Of a stretch of DNA of 64,000 bases, positions 27,604 through 36,799 are shown piece by piece. The stretch is from Methylobacterium hispanicum (GTDB lineage: Bacteria; Pseudomonadota; Alphaproteobacteria; Rhizobiales; Beijerinckiaceae), in assembly GCF_022179285.1 (NCBI RefSeq), contig NZ_BPQO01000007.1:1-64000 (forward strand), given 5' to 3'. How positions within the stretch are numbered: the first letter of the stretch is position 1; the number at the start of each line of letters is the position of its first letter. The notes under the pieces are model-generated. The model was given only the letters and a program-made list of their open reading frames with translations, searched no databases and was not told the origin of the DNA. Position numbers and translations under genes: made by a program.

Positions 27604-30270
27604 ATGGACGACACGGTCAAGCCACCCCCATACCGCGCGACGCCTGAGCGGCTCCGACGCGACCAAGCCAGGATCGAGGCCGAACTCGCCGGAATTGATG
27701 GCGGGACCGACCCGTTCCCCGCTGCCGTGCGGGCAACGCGCATGCCGATGGTCATCACCAATCCGCGCCGGCCGGACAATCCCATCGTCTTCGTCAACGA
27801 TGCCTTCTGCCGCCTGACCGGTTATGCGCGGGAGGAGATCCTCGGGCGCAATTGCCGCTTCCTGCAGGGCCCTGAGACCGACCCGGAGACAGTCCGCCTG
27901 ATCCGCGAGGCCATCGTCGCGCCCCGGTCCATCGAGATCGACATCCGCAACCACAAGAAGGACGGAACACCGTTCTGGAACCGGCTGCTGCTGGCGCCGG
28001 TCAACGACGCGGGCGGCGATCTCGCATACTTCTTCGCCAGCCAGTTGGACGTGACGGTCGAGCGTGAGCGCCTCGTCGTGCTGGAGGACGAGAACGCGGC
28101 GTTGACGGCCGAGCGGCGGGCCAACCTGGAGCGGCTGGCCTTCAGCGAGGAATCCCTGCGGCTCGCGACCGAGGCCGCCGAGGTGGGGACCTGGGACCTC
28201 GACCTGACCACCGACGTGCTGACCTGGTCGGATCGTACCAAGGCGATGTTCGGCATCTCGCCGGGCGTGCCCTGCAGCATGGCCGACTTCTATGCCGGGC
28301 TGCATCCGGACGACCTGGAGGTGACGAGCGCGGCCTTCGCCTCGGCGCTCGACCCGGCGCGGCGCGCGACCTACGACGTCGAGTACCGCACGGTCGGAAA
28401 GGAGGATGGCGTCGTCCGCTGGGTCGCGGCCAAGGGCAAGGGCCTGTTCGACGCGAGAGGAGCGTGCGTCCGGGCGCTCGGCACGGCCATCGACATCACG
28501 GCGCGGCGGCGAGCCGAGGAGGTCCGGCAAGCCAACGAGGCAAGGCTGCGCTTCCTCGACGCACTCGGCACGGAGACCGCCGGGAACACAGATGCCGAGG
28601 GCATCCTGTCGGTGACGACGCGCATGGTGGCGGGCCATCTGCGTCTCTCGAACTGCGCCTACGCCGACATGGACCCGGACGGGGAAGGCCTGACCATCCG
28701 CGGGGATTGGTCGGCGGAGGGCTCGCCGAGCATCGTCGGGCGCTACCGCCTCACCGATTTCGGCACGCTGGCCGCGACCTGCCTTCGTTCGGGCGAGTTG
28801 CTCGTCGTCGGCGACGTCCGGTCTGAACTGCCGGCTGCGGACGCTGCCTCCTTCCAGGCCGTTGGTGTCGCGGCGGTAGCCTGCATGCCCCTGGTCAAGG
28901 ACGGGCGCCTGACGGCCATGATGGCCATCCACGACCGGGTGGCGCGGGCTTGGTCGGGCGACGACCTTGCGGTTCTCCGCGAGGTGACGGAGCGCTGCTG
29001 GGCGCATATCGAGCGCGTGCGCGCCGACGCCGCCCTGCGCGAGGCGGCGGGGCAGCTCGCGGCCCTGAACGCGACGCTTGAGCAGCGGGTCGAGGAGCGC
29101 ACCGCCCGCCTGGGCGAGGCGGAGGCGGCGCTCCGGCAGTCGCAGAAGCTGGAGGCGGTCGGCCAGCTGACCGGGGGCGTGGCCCACGACTTCAACAACC
29201 TCCTGACCATCATCCGGTCCTCTGTCGACTTCCTGCGGCGACCCGACCTGCCGGACGACAGGCGAAGGCGCTACATGGACGCGGTCTCGGACACGGTGGA
29301 GCGCGCCACCAAGCTGACCGGGCAACTCCTGGCCTTCGCCCGAAGGCAGGCGCTCAAGCCCGAGGTGTTCGAGGCCGGCGCCCGTCTGAAAAGCGTGGCC
29401 GACATGCTCGACACGGTGACCGGTTCGCGCATCCGCGTGCTGACCGAGTTGCCCGAGCGTCCCTGTCACGTCCTGGCCGACGTGAGCCAGTTCGAGACGG
29501 CCGTCATCAACATGGCGGTGAATGCCCGCGACGCTATGGACGGCGAGGGCACGCTGACGCTGCGGCTGTCCTGCTCGCAGGGGATGCCTTCGATCCGCGG
29601 TCACGGCGGCAGCCCGGCGCCGTTCGCGGCGGTCTCGCTGTCGGACACGGGCACGGGCATCGCCCCGGAGCTCCTCGGACGCATCTTCGAGCCGTTCTAC
29701 ACCACGAAGGAAGTCGGCAAGGGAACGGGGTTGGGCCTGAGCCAGGTGTTCGGCTTCGCCAAGCAATCGGGCGGCGACGTGAACGTGGAGAGCGCTCCGG
29801 GGCGTGGGACCACGTTCACGCTGTACCTGCCCGAGATCGAGGCCGCCCCGGAGCCGGGCAGACATGAAACGGGAGACGAGGCCACCTCGTCCGGAGCCGG
29901 GCGGCGCGTGCTGGTCGTGGAGGACAACGTCGAGGTCGGGCGATTCGCCACGCAGATCCTCCAGGACTTGGGCTTCGCGACGGACTGGGCGGCGAACGCC
30001 GAGGAGGCCCTCGACCGGCTCGGCCCGGATGGCGCCGGCTTCCACGTCGTGTTCTCGGACGTGGTCATGCCCGGCATGGGCGGCCTCGCCATGGCCAAGC
30101 TGTTGCGCGGGCGGCTCCCCGGCCTGCCGGTCGTCCTGGCGTCCGGCTACAGCGATGCGCTGGCCCAGGGAGGTGGTGACGGCTTCGAGCTGCTGCACAA
30201 GCCCTACGCCGCCGACCAACTCGGGCGCACCCTGAACCGGGTGATCCGGCAGCACGGCCGAGCCATTTGA
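27604..30270 (+). CDS. LOV blue-light hybrid histidine kinase with receiver
   Basis: This 888-residue soluble protein starts with a LOV domain (about 40-150) carrying the flavin-adduct motif GRNCRFLQG, whose Cys (about 82) forms the light-induced bond with FMN. NHKKDGTPFWNRLLLAPV and FFASQLDVT complete the fold. A PAS (about 175-300), a GAF (about 315-460), HisKA with GGVAHDFNNLLTIIRS, HATPase (about 620-740, GKGTGLGLSQVFGFAKQSGG) and a C-terminal receiver (FSDVVMPGMGG, Asp about 820) follow. Blue-light sensing is well supported by the intact LOV motif. The output partner is unknown. It is close in its kinase half to the hybrid kinase at 20813-24139. Confidence 0.93.
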   Translation: MDDTVKPPPYRATPERLRRDQARIEAELAGIDGGTDPFPAAVRATRMPMVITNPRRPDNPIVFVNDAFCRLTGYAREEILGRNCRFLQGPETDPETVRLIREAIVAPRSIEIDIRNHKKDGTPFWNRLLLAPVNDAGGDLAYFFASQLDVTVERERLVVLEDENAALTAERRANLERLAFSEESLRLATEAAEVGTWDLDLTTDVLTWSDRTKAMFGISPGVPCSMADFYAGLHPDDLEVTSAAFASALDPARRATYDVEYRTVGKEDGVVRWVAAKGKGLFDARGACVRALGTAIDITARRRAEEVRQANEARLRFLDALGTETAGNTDAEGILSVTTRMVAGHLRLSNCAYADMDPDGEGLTIRGDWSAEGSPSIVGRYRLTDFGTLAATCLRSGELLVVGDVRSELPAADAASFQAVGVAAVACMPLVKDGRLTAMMAIHDRVARAWSGDDLAVLREVTERCWAHIERVRADAALREAAGQLAALNATLEQRVEERTARLGEAEAALRQSQKLEAVGQLTGGVAHDFNNLLTIIRSSVDFLRRPDLPDDRRRRYMDAVSDTVERATKLTGQLLAFARRQALKPEVFEAGARLKSVADMLDTVTGSRIRVLTELPERPCHVLADVSQFETAVINMAVNARDAMDGEGTLTLRLSCSQGMPSIRGHGGSPAPFAAVSLSDTGTGIAPELLGRIFEPFYTTKEVGKGTGLGLSQVFGFAKQSGGDVNVESAPGRGTTFTLYLPEIEAAPEPGRHETGDEATSSGAGRRVLVVEDNVEVGRFATQILQDLGFATDWAANAEEALDRLGPDGAGFHVVFSDVVMPGMGGLAMAKLLRGRLPGLPVVLASGYSDALAQGGGDGFELLHKPYAADQLGRTLNRVIRQHGRAI

Positions 30271-30286
30271 GCGCCGTAAGGCGACG

Positions 30287-31060
30287 CTAACGCAAGGTCC
30301 GAACGGACAGCTTCGAATCCGCATGAGCCGTACGGTCGGGCTCACCGGCCGCCCCCGACGCTTCGACCTGGCCGCGCCGCTGGAGGCGCAGCGCCACGAT
30401 CCAGCACAGCACCGCCCAGGCCGACCCGACGCACCAGCCCGCCAACACGTCGGTCGCGTAGTGGACGCCGATGTAGACGCGGCTCAGCCCCACGACGACG
30501 GTGAGGAAGACGGCGAGCCCCATGAAGTACGCCTTCAGCCGTGCGCCCGCTGCGACCCTCGTCATGATCGCCCCCAGCGTCAGGAAGGTCACCGCAGAGA
30601 GCATGGCGTGGCTGCTGGGAAAGCTGGCTGTGAACACTTGGATGCCGCCGGGAATGTCGGGACGAGGGCGGTTGAAGAGCAGCTTCAGGCCGAAGCTGAT
30701 GACCGTGCCGCCCAGCATCGAGCCCACCACCAGGAGGGCAGTCCCACGCCTGCGGACCAGGAGCAGGTACCCCACGGTCGCAGCCAGCAGGAAGCACAGG
30801 ACGACCATGCTCCCAAGGGAGGTCACGTCGCGCGCCATCTCATGCACCCAGGCCGGCCCGATTGGGCCGGCGGCGCCGAGTGGACGGAAGAAGCGCGCGA
30901 CCCGGGTGTCGAACGCCATGGTATCACCCTCCATCACCTCGCCGGCGAGGAGGCCGAACGCGAGGAGGAGTGCGGCGACGCAGAACAGCGTCGCCACGAG
31001 GCCGAGCTCCCGTTTCCCGAGGCGCGTCACGGCTGCTGCCCAGGCACCCAATTCGTTCAT
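30287..31060 (-). CDS. PAP2-family membrane phosphatase
   Basis: This 257-residue protein has about six membrane helices and all three PAP2 motifs: KLLFNRPRPDIPGG, FPSSHAML and SRVYIGVHYATDVLAG, giving the catalytic His pair. It probably dephosphorylates a lipid pyrophosphate such as undecaprenyl pyrophosphate or a phosphatidate. The ATG at 31060 is chosen because longer frames add a non-membrane, unlike-protein leader. PbrB in lead operons is also a PAP2 phosphatase, but this copy is far from the lspA/ATPase operon. It lies downstream of the three-paralogue membrane operon on the same strand; the 298 bp between them hold no gene. Confidence 0.88.
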   Translation of the reverse strand: MNELGAWAAAVTRLGKRELGLVATLFCVAALLLAFGLLAGEVMEGDTMAFDTRVARFFRPLGAAGPIGPAWVHEMARDVTSLGSMVVLCFLLAATVGYLLLVRRRGTALLVVGSMLGGTVISFGLKLLFNRPRPDIPGGIQVFTASFPSSHAMLSAVTFLTLGAIMTRVAAGARLKAYFMGLAVFLTVVVGLSRVYIGVHYATDVLAGWCVGSAWAVLCWIVALRLQRRGQVEASGAAGEPDRTAHADSKLSVRTLR

Positions 31061-31358
31061 CCGCCTCGCCTCCCGGCCGGACCTCGGTACGCCGCCCCAG
31101 GTCTGACGCGCGTCGCCCGTGGGGCGAGGCGGCCAGACCGGGGATGCAAGGATCGTCGATGGACCGCGGCCCTGACCCACGGCGACTGCTTCTGGCCCGG
31201 CCTCGGGATGCGCGCGGCCGCCGTCCCCGGGCCGCCGGCATCCGTGCGAACTCCACGGATCGGGGGCAGGTCGCGCGCACGGCCCCGTGGACGAAGTCGC
31301 CGCGGCGCCGGACAAGGGCGGGGCCCCGGCGCGTCGCCATGCGGTGTCGACCGCAGGT

Positions 31359-32135
31359 TCATGACGCCGTCGCGTCCGCGCCCGGATGACGGCCGGCCCG
31401 CTGCGGTAGCAGGACGATGAGCGCCACGATGAAGGCCGCGATCACGGCGGAAGCGAGCGGCCGGCTCAGGTTCAGCCCGCCGTTGGCGACCGGCTTGTCG
31501 AGGAAATCGCCCACCGTGGCCCCGAGCGGGCGGGTCAGGATGAACGCCGCCCAGAAGAGCGTGACCCGTGAAACGGAGGTCCGGTAGTACAGGGCGATGA
31601 CGACCGCGAGCGCCGCCGCGAAGACGAGGGCGCCACCCTCGTAGCCGAGGCCGCCGGTGTCCGCGAGCCAGTCGCCGAGCGCGGTGCCCAACGTCTGCGA
31701 GAAGGTGATCGCCCCCCAATAGAACGCCTCGACCCGCGGGGTCGAAACCGTGTCCACCGACACGGTGCCCTCGGTCGCGTACCAAAGCCCGAGCACGGCC
31801 GCGAGGCAGGCGAGTAGCAGGGTCGACCCGCCGGTGTATCCGATGCCGAGCGAGCGGTCGGCGAAGTCCGCCATCGTCGTACCGAAGGTGGTCGAGGCGA
31901 CGATCGTGGACCAGTACAGGACCGGGTGGAACCGCTTCGATATGATCTGGGCGACCACGAGCGCGACCAGCAGCACGGCGAACAGGGCGGTGCCGGCGAG
32001 GTAGCCCCAGTTGAGGGTCATGGTGACGGTGTCGCCGCCGGTCTCCCCGAGCGTCGTGGCCAGGATCTTGATGATCCAGAAGCCCAGCGTGACCTCGGGT
32101 ACCTTGCTCAGGGCGCGTTCGTAACGGTCGTCCAT
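31359..32135 (-). CDS. Membrane protein with fourfold Asp-containing repeat, copy 3
   Basis: This 258-residue polytopic protein belongs to an uncharacterised membrane family (COG4705-like, from memory). Four internal repeats each combine a membrane helix with a Gly-x-x-x-Asp turn: TTLGETGGD (about 35), [19 protein letters not shown] (about 90), [19 protein letters not shown] (about 155) and RPLGATVGDFLDKP (about 205). The repeated buried acidic residues suggest ion or proton movement, which is inference. GGAG precedes ATG 32135. It is the last of three paralogues in this operon. Confidence 0.8.
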   Translation of the reverse strand: MDDRYERALSKVPEVTLGFWIIKILATTLGETGGDTVTMTLNWGYLAGTALFAVLLVALVVAQIISKRFHPVLYWSTIVASTTFGTTMADFADRSLGIGYTGGSTLLLACLAAVLGLWYATEGTVSVDTVSTPRVEAFYWGAITFSQTLGTALGDWLADTGGLGYEGGALVFAAALAVVIALYYRTSVSRVTLFWAAFILTRPLGATVGDFLDKPVANGGLNLSRPLASAVIAAFIVALIVLLPQRAGRHPGADATAS

Positions 32136-32980
32136 CGGACCTGCTCCTTCTTCGAGAAAAACCTCACGGCGCGTCGGCGCAGGCCGCCCGGCGACCGGCA
32201 CGCTGCGGGATGAGGAGGACGAGCCCCGGCCATGACGAGCGCGAGCACGCCGGAGATCGTGATGTCGTCGATGCCCAGGCCGCCGGAAGCGACCGGCTTG
32301 TCGAGCGAGTTGGCGAGGGTGGCGCCGAGCGGCCGCGTCAGGACGAACGCCGTCCAGAACAGCATGGGCCTGGAAACACGCGTTCGCAGATGGAGGGCCG
32401 TGACCACGGCCAGCGCGACGAGGATGAGGAGCGCGCTCCCGTTGTACCCGAGCCCGCTGCTGTCAGCCATCCAGTCGCCCAACGCGGTGCCGAGCGTCTG
32501 GGAGAACATGACCGTGGCCCAGTAGAAACCTTCGGCCCGCGGGGACCGCACCGTCTCCACGGCGACCGTGCCGAGCGTGCGCTTCCACAGGATCAGGGTC
32601 GCGACGACCGATCCGAGCAGCACCAGGGACCCGCCCGCGTAGCCGATGCCGAGGGACCTGTCGCAGAAGTCGGCGAGGGTCGTGCCTGCGAGCGTCGTCG
32701 CGGTGACCACGGCCCAGTACAGGATCGGATGGAAGCGGTCCGCCCGGACCTGTGCGGCCAGCAGCACCGCCAGGGCGGCCCCGAAGATCGCCGTGCCGGC
32801 GAGATAGCCGAGGCCGAGCGTCAACGTGACGGCGTTCCCGCCGACCTCGCCCAGGGTCGTGGCCACGATCTTGATGGCCCAGAACCCGGCGGTGGCTTCA
32901 GGCACCTTGGCGGGTTCGACGTGTCCGGGTCGCTCGGTCGGTTGCATCGGGCTGCCGTGGGAAAGCGAGGGCTGGCTCAC
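32108..32980 (-). CDS. Membrane protein with fourfold repeat, copy 2, C-terminal frameshift
   Basis: This paralogue of 31359-32135 shares the four repeats, but Asn replaces Asp in the first (GEVGGN) and last ([11 protein letters not shown]). As read it is 290 residues, with an odd polar tail after [11 protein letters not shown]. Removing one G from the GGGG run (CCCC at 32224-32227 on the plus strand) restores [11 protein letters not shown], the normal family ending, and a stop at 32163, just before the next gene's ribosome-binding site. So this is either a true frameshift that extends the protein across the next start or a base-call error. It overlaps the periplasmic gene upstream by 4 bp. 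Confidence 0.8.
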   Translation of the reverse strand: MSQPSLSHGSPMQPTERPGHVEPAKVPEATAGFWAIKIVATTLGEVGGNAVTLTLGLGYLAGTAIFGAALAVLLAAQVRADRFHPILYWAVVTATTLAGTTLADFCDRSLGIGYAGGSLVLLGSVVATLILWKRTLGTVAVETVRSPRAEGFYWATVMFSQTLGTALGDWMADSSGLGYNGSALLILVALAVVTALHLRTRVSRPMLFWTAFVLTRPLGATLANSLDKPVASGGLGIDDITISGVLALVMAGARPPHPAACRSPGGLRRRAVRFFSKKEQVRWTTVTNAP

Positions 32981-33384
32981 GCGGTGTGGGTCTGGTCGAT
33001 GATGGCGAGCAGGTCGTCGACCGCGCGACGGCAGGCGGCCGGATCGGGGTTCGACGCCCGCAGCGCGTCGAGGGCGCGGTCGATGGCCTTGTCCACGACG
33101 TGCCAGTCGGCGGCGGCTCGCGGCTTCAGGCCGGCCTCGGACGCGTCCCAGGACAATTCCAGGTCCTTGATGCGCGTCTTGGCGGCGGCGAGGTCGCCCC
33201 GGTCGGTCATCGCCTTCACGTCGACGACGATGGTCCGGAACTTGGAGAGGTCGCCAAGCTTCGAGGCCGCCATCGCCTTGGGCGTCGCTCCGACGGCGGC
33301 GTCCTGCATCGCCAGCAGGCCCAGGGGGGCGGCCGTGGCACCGATGACCGTCGCGGCGATGGCGGCGAGGAGGATGTTTCGCAT
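32977..33384 (-). CDS. Small periplasmic protein between the membrane paralogues
   Basis: This 135-residue protein has a signal peptide ([21 protein letters not shown]) followed by a mainly helical mature region with [31 protein letters not shown] sequence, [21 protein letters not shown] and a C-terminal [14 protein letters not shown] recognise the style as one found beside COG4705-like genes but cannot assign a function. The ATG at 33384 is the only start that gives a signal peptide. It overlaps the next gene by 4 bp and follows copy 1 by 68 bp. Confidence 0.75.
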   Translation of the reverse strand: MRNILLAAIAATVIGATAAPLGLLAMQDAAVGATPKAMAASKLGDLSKFRTIVVDVKAMTDRGDLAAAKTRIKDLELSWDASEAGLKPRAAADWHVVDKAIDRALDALRASNPDPAACRRAVDDLLAIIDQTHTA

Positions 33385-33452
33385 GGTCGTTCGCTCCGTG
33401 TCGTGCGGCGTTGGAAGGACTGGAGGATGGGGATGCGGGAGGCGGCGGACGG

Positions 33453-34229
33453 TCAGGCCCGCCGCTGTCCGGCCGGCTCGCCAGGGCGTCCGGAGACGAG
33501 GCTCAGGGACGTCACCAGGGCGACGATGACGGAGAAGAAGGCGAGGCTGGTGGAGGCCGTGCCGAAGCCGAGGCCGCCGTATTCCCGTGCCTGCGACAGC
33601 AGATCGCCCAGCGATGCGCCGAGGGGGCGCGTGACGATGTAGGCGAGCCAGAAGGTCGTCACCGGGTTCGCGCCGAGGCGCCAGGCGAGGGCGAGGGCGG
33701 CCAGGATCGTGCCGAAGATGACGACGCCGAGATTGAAGCCGAGCCCCAGCGCCTCGGTAGCCAGGTCGCCCGCGGCCGTGCCGAGCGCGAAGGTCAGGAG
33801 GATGGCGAGCCAGTAGAACGCCTCGCGGCGCCGGGTCACGATGGCGTGGATCGAGAGCGTCCGCTCGGTCGCGTACCAGAGGGCGAACACGGCGGCGAGG
33901 GCGGCCGCGAACACGCCGGTGCTGACGAAGAGGCTCACGCCGAGCTTGTCGGTCAGGATGTCGGTGACCTGCGTGCCGACCACGCTGACGAGGACGACGG
34001 TCGACCAATAGGTCCAGGGCACGTAGCGCCGCTCGCGCACCTGCAGGGCGAGGACGGCCGCGAGGAGGCCGGCCGTGAGGGTGGCGGTGACGGCGGCACC
34101 CAGGCCGACGTTCACCGCGAGGTAGTCCGCGCCGGTCTCGCCGACGGTCGTGGACAGGATCTTGATGACCCAGAAGGCCGCGGTGACCTCCGGTACCTTG
34201 TTCAAGACCTGGCGCTGGATCTCGCTCAT
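33453..34229 (-). CDS. Membrane protein with fourfold Asp-containing repeat, copy 1
   Basis: This 258-residue paralogue of 31359-32135 has the same length. The four repeats read [27 protein letters not shown] and RPLGASLGD, each at the end of a membrane helix. The opening [15 protein letters not shown] is shared with copy 3. It begins the operon, 92 bp downstream of the sensor-kinase gene and on the same strand, so it may be controlled by that two-component system. ATG 34229 follows a short leader; a start at 34259 is also open. Confidence 0.82.
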   Translation of the reverse strand: MSEIQRQVLNKVPEVTAAFWVIKILSTTVGETGADYLAVNVGLGAAVTATLTAGLLAAVLALQVRERRYVPWTYWSTVVLVSVVGTQVTDILTDKLGVSLFVSTGVFAAALAAVFALWYATERTLSIHAIVTRRREAFYWLAILLTFALGTAAGDLATEALGLGFNLGVVIFGTILAALALAWRLGANPVTTFWLAYIVTRPLGASLGDLLSQAREYGGLGFGTASTSLAFFSVIVALVTSLSLVSGRPGEPAGQRRA

Positions 34230-34321
34230 CCCCGTCTCCCGTCCGTCATGGTCGGGCACGGTGATAGCGAGCCAGAATGAGGGCAGAATGAGCTTCGTCC
34301 GGAGGAGCCGCAGGCTCGGCC

Positions 34322-35617
34322 TCAGGCCGGCAGTCTGACGGTTGCGAGGGTCCCCTGCCCGTCACGTCGGTTTTCGACCGTCAGGCCGAGGTCGTTGCGC
34401 TCCGCGATGCGGCGGGCGATGGCGAGCCCGAGCCCTGTGCCTTCGACTTCCGGTGGCGCGGCCCGGAAGAAGCGGTCGAACAGGCGGCCCTCGCTTCCCG
34501 GCGGCAGCCCGCAGCCGGTGTCCCGAACCGTGACGACGCACGCACCGTTCCGGTTCAGCAGACGGACGTCGACCTGGCCTCCCGACGGCGTGTAGCGCAG
34601 GGCGTTGTCGACCAGGTTGGCGAACAGGACGCGGACCTCGTCCTCCGACGCGTGAAGCGTCGCGGGTGTCTCGATATGCACGCCCAGGTTGATGTCCTTG
34701 CGCTCGGCGAGCACGACGTGGTCGGCGACGCAGTCGAGCAGGAGCTGGCCGAGGTCGACGGATGCAGGACGGGCCTCGGCACCGTCGTCGAGCCGGGCGA
34801 GACGGAGCAGTTGATCCACCAGCCGGTTCGCCCTCCGGAGGCCGTCCGCCAGCGCCATACGCCGCGCGTCGCCCCCGCCACCGGCAGGCCCGCCGAGGGA
34901 GTCGAGTTGGATCTGCATCGCGGCAAGCGGCGTACGCAGTTCGTGCGCCGCGTCGGCCACGAACCGCTTCTGGGCGGCCAGAGCGGCCTGCAGGCGAAGG
35001 ATGAGCCCGTTCATGGCCTCGACGAGGGGCGCCACCTCCGTCGGCACGCCGCGCGTCGGCAAGGGGCCTTGGGCGGCGGCGCCGCGCCCGGCGAGGTCAT
35101 GCACCAAGCCGTCGAGCCGCCCGAGCGCCCGGTTCATCGCCCAGCCGACGACGATCCACGACAGCGGGACGAGGAGCAGCAGCGGGGCCACGGCGCCGAG
35201 CGCCGCATTGCGTGCGAACTCCGCCCTCACGACGTCGCGCTGGGCGACCCGGACCGTCGTGGTGCCGTTGGCGGTCGTGTAGGTGCGCCAGAGCTCGCCG
35301 CCCATGACGACGTTCGCGTATCCCGTGCGGCCGGGGTGGCGGACGTCGACGCCGCGGTCGTCGCGCAGGACCTGCCCGTCCTTCCAGATGGTGACGGCGA
35401 GTTGGTCCTCCGGGTCCTGGTCGGCGGCGGGCGGCGCGTCCGCGTCCGGGAGCCCGGGACCGGCGTTGAGGGCGACCTGCCGCAACTGCCCGTCGAGGAA
35501 ATCGGCCGCCTCGATCCGCGCGAGGGCATAGGCCGCGACCATCGCGGCCAAGCCGATTCCGGCGAGCAGGGCGGTCATCCAGCCGAGCGTCGTGCGGCGC
35601 AAGGAGGCGGCCCTCAT
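34322..35617 (-). CDS. QseC/PmrB-like membrane sensor histidine kinase
   Basis: This 431-residue kinase has a membrane helix at about 13-33, a periplasmic sensor region (about 34-145), a second helix (APLLLLVPLSWIVVGWAM), a HAMP-like linker, HisKA with AAHELRTPLAAMQIQLDSL (phospho-His about 245), and HATPase with an N-box (NLVDNALRYTPSGG), DTGCGLPPG and GTGLGLAIARRI. The ATG at 35617 overlaps the response-regulator stop (ATGA). The sensor region has no recognised ligand motif. It is likely to control the downstream membrane-paralogue operon. Confidence 0.92.
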   Translation of the reverse strand: MRAASLRRTTLGWMTALLAGIGLAAMVAAYALARIEAADFLDGQLRQVALNAGPGLPDADAPPAADQDPEDQLAVTIWKDGQVLRDDRGVDVRHPGRTGYANVVMGGELWRTYTTANGTTTVRVAQRDVVRAEFARNAALGAVAPLLLLVPLSWIVVGWAMNRALGRLDGLVHDLAGRGAAAQGPLPTRGVPTEVAPLVEAMNGLILRLQAALAAQKRFVADAAHELRTPLAAMQIQLDSLGGPAGGGGDARRMALADGLRRANRLVDQLLRLARLDDGAEARPASVDLGQLLLDCVADHVVLAERKDINLGVHIETPATLHASEDEVRVLFANLVDNALRYTPSGGQVDVRLLNRNGACVVTVRDTGCGLPPGSEGRLFDRFFRAAPPEVEGTGLGLAIARRIAERNDLGLTVENRRDGQGTLATVRLPA

Positions 35618-36273
35618 GGCTTGGGCACCATCCAGCCTGCGCCGCGGACGTTGAGGATCACGCCCTTGCCGACCTTGCGGCGGACCGTGAGGATCAGGGC
35701 GTCCACCGCGTTGCTCTCGACCTCCTCGCCCCACCCGTAGATGCGTTCCTCGATCTGCGCCCGAGAGAGGATGCGCCCCGGTCGCTCCATGAGCGCGTGC
35801 ATGAGGGCGTATTCGCGCGCCGACAGGACCGCGACGGTTCCGGCGTGGGATAGCACATGGCTCTCCGTGTCGAGTTCGGTCTCGGCGGCCACGAGCCGCG
35901 CGGTCGCCCGCCCGGCCCGGCGCCGCAGGATCGCCCGCATCCGGGCGAGCAGCTCGCGCATCTCGAACGGCTTGACCAGGTAGTCGTCGGCCCCGAGGTC
36001 GAGGCCGGCGACGCGGCTGTCGAGTCCGTCCCGCGCCGTGATGATGAGCACCGACATGTCGTTGCCCGCCGTCCGCGCGGACCTGAGAACCTGCAGGCCG
36101 TCGGCGCCCGGCAGGCCGAGGTCCAGCAGGACCAATGCGTGGCCGCCGACCCGCAGCGCCGTTTCGGCCATGGGGCCGTCGCGTACCCAATCGACGGAGT
36201 AGCCTTCGGCGGCAAGGCCGTGCGACAACCCTTCGCCGATCATGCGGTCGTCCTCGATCAGCAGCACGCGCAT
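35614..36273 (-). CDS. OmpR-family response regulator
   Basis: This 219-residue regulator is the length typical of the QseB/PmrA group. It has a receiver with MRVLLIEDD, LVLLDLGLPGADG (phospho-Asp about 51) and DYLVKPFE, then a winged-helix DNA-binding domain with LSAREYALMHALMERPGRILSR and VRGAGWMVP. ATG 36273 is chosen with AAGG upstream; an in-frame ATG at 36303 would add ten residues. It is the first gene of the kinase/membrane operon. Confidence 0.92.
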   Translation of the reverse strand: MRVLLIEDDRMIGEGLSHGLAAEGYSVDWVRDGPMAETALRVGGHALVLLDLGLPGADGLQVLRSARTAGNDMSVLIITARDGLDSRVAGLDLGADDYLVKPFEMRELLARMRAILRRRAGRATARLVAAETELDTESHVLSHAGTVAVLSAREYALMHALMERPGRILSRAQIEERIYGWGEEVESNAVDALILTVRRKVGKGVILNVRGAGWMVPKP

Positions 36274-36799
36274 GGGTCGCCTTGTTCGGGTCGGAGCATT
36301 CATGGCGCGGTGCTGGCCGTGACCGCTCGCAAGCCGGAGCCGGAACTGAGCCGCGCCACGGACCGGTCCTAGCCTGCAGCCGAGACAACAGCGACGTGAG
36401 AAGTCGCTTACCCTAAAGGCGTAAGCATTCCTTTGGACTTGAGGAAAGCAGCCCTGGATCGGCGCCTCGGAGGCGGTGTCGGGTTTCGGGAGATTTCCGG
36501 CCACGTGCCGACGTCTGCGTCCGACCTGCCGCCACTGGGCATATGGCGAGCCGTCATGACGGCGCCGAGCGGACAGCACGGATCACCGTCGGGCTTGCGA
36601 TACACCAAATGGCTCGGGATGAATGCGGATGGCGCGTTGCCGAATCGCCGGTGGTGGCCGGACCCAAAACCACATACTGCCCGTTCCGGCACCTCGCCCC
36701 TAGTTGGCCTTGCAGGCGAGTGACGCAACGACCTACCATCATGAACGTCATCACGCGGCCTTTGTAGTTTTTGGTCGTTGGAAGTGCGTCATCGTCGTT
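36274..36799. other. Gene-free stretch upstream of the regulator operon
   Basis: About 520 bases with no supportable gene. The response regulator is transcribed leftwards from it; the Fic gene ends at its right edge. The short open frames present have no ribosome-binding site or protein-like composition. Confidence 0.5.

Noticed and set aside
27520..30345. A 941-codon minus-strand frame opposite the LOV kinase
   Set aside because: Shadow frame; the plus strand has complete LOV, kinase and receiver motifs.
34322..36388. A 688-codon version of the QseC-like kinase
   Set aside because: The extra N-terminus is antisense-style Arg/Gly text overlapping the response regulator; the ATGA overlap at 35617 gives the true start.
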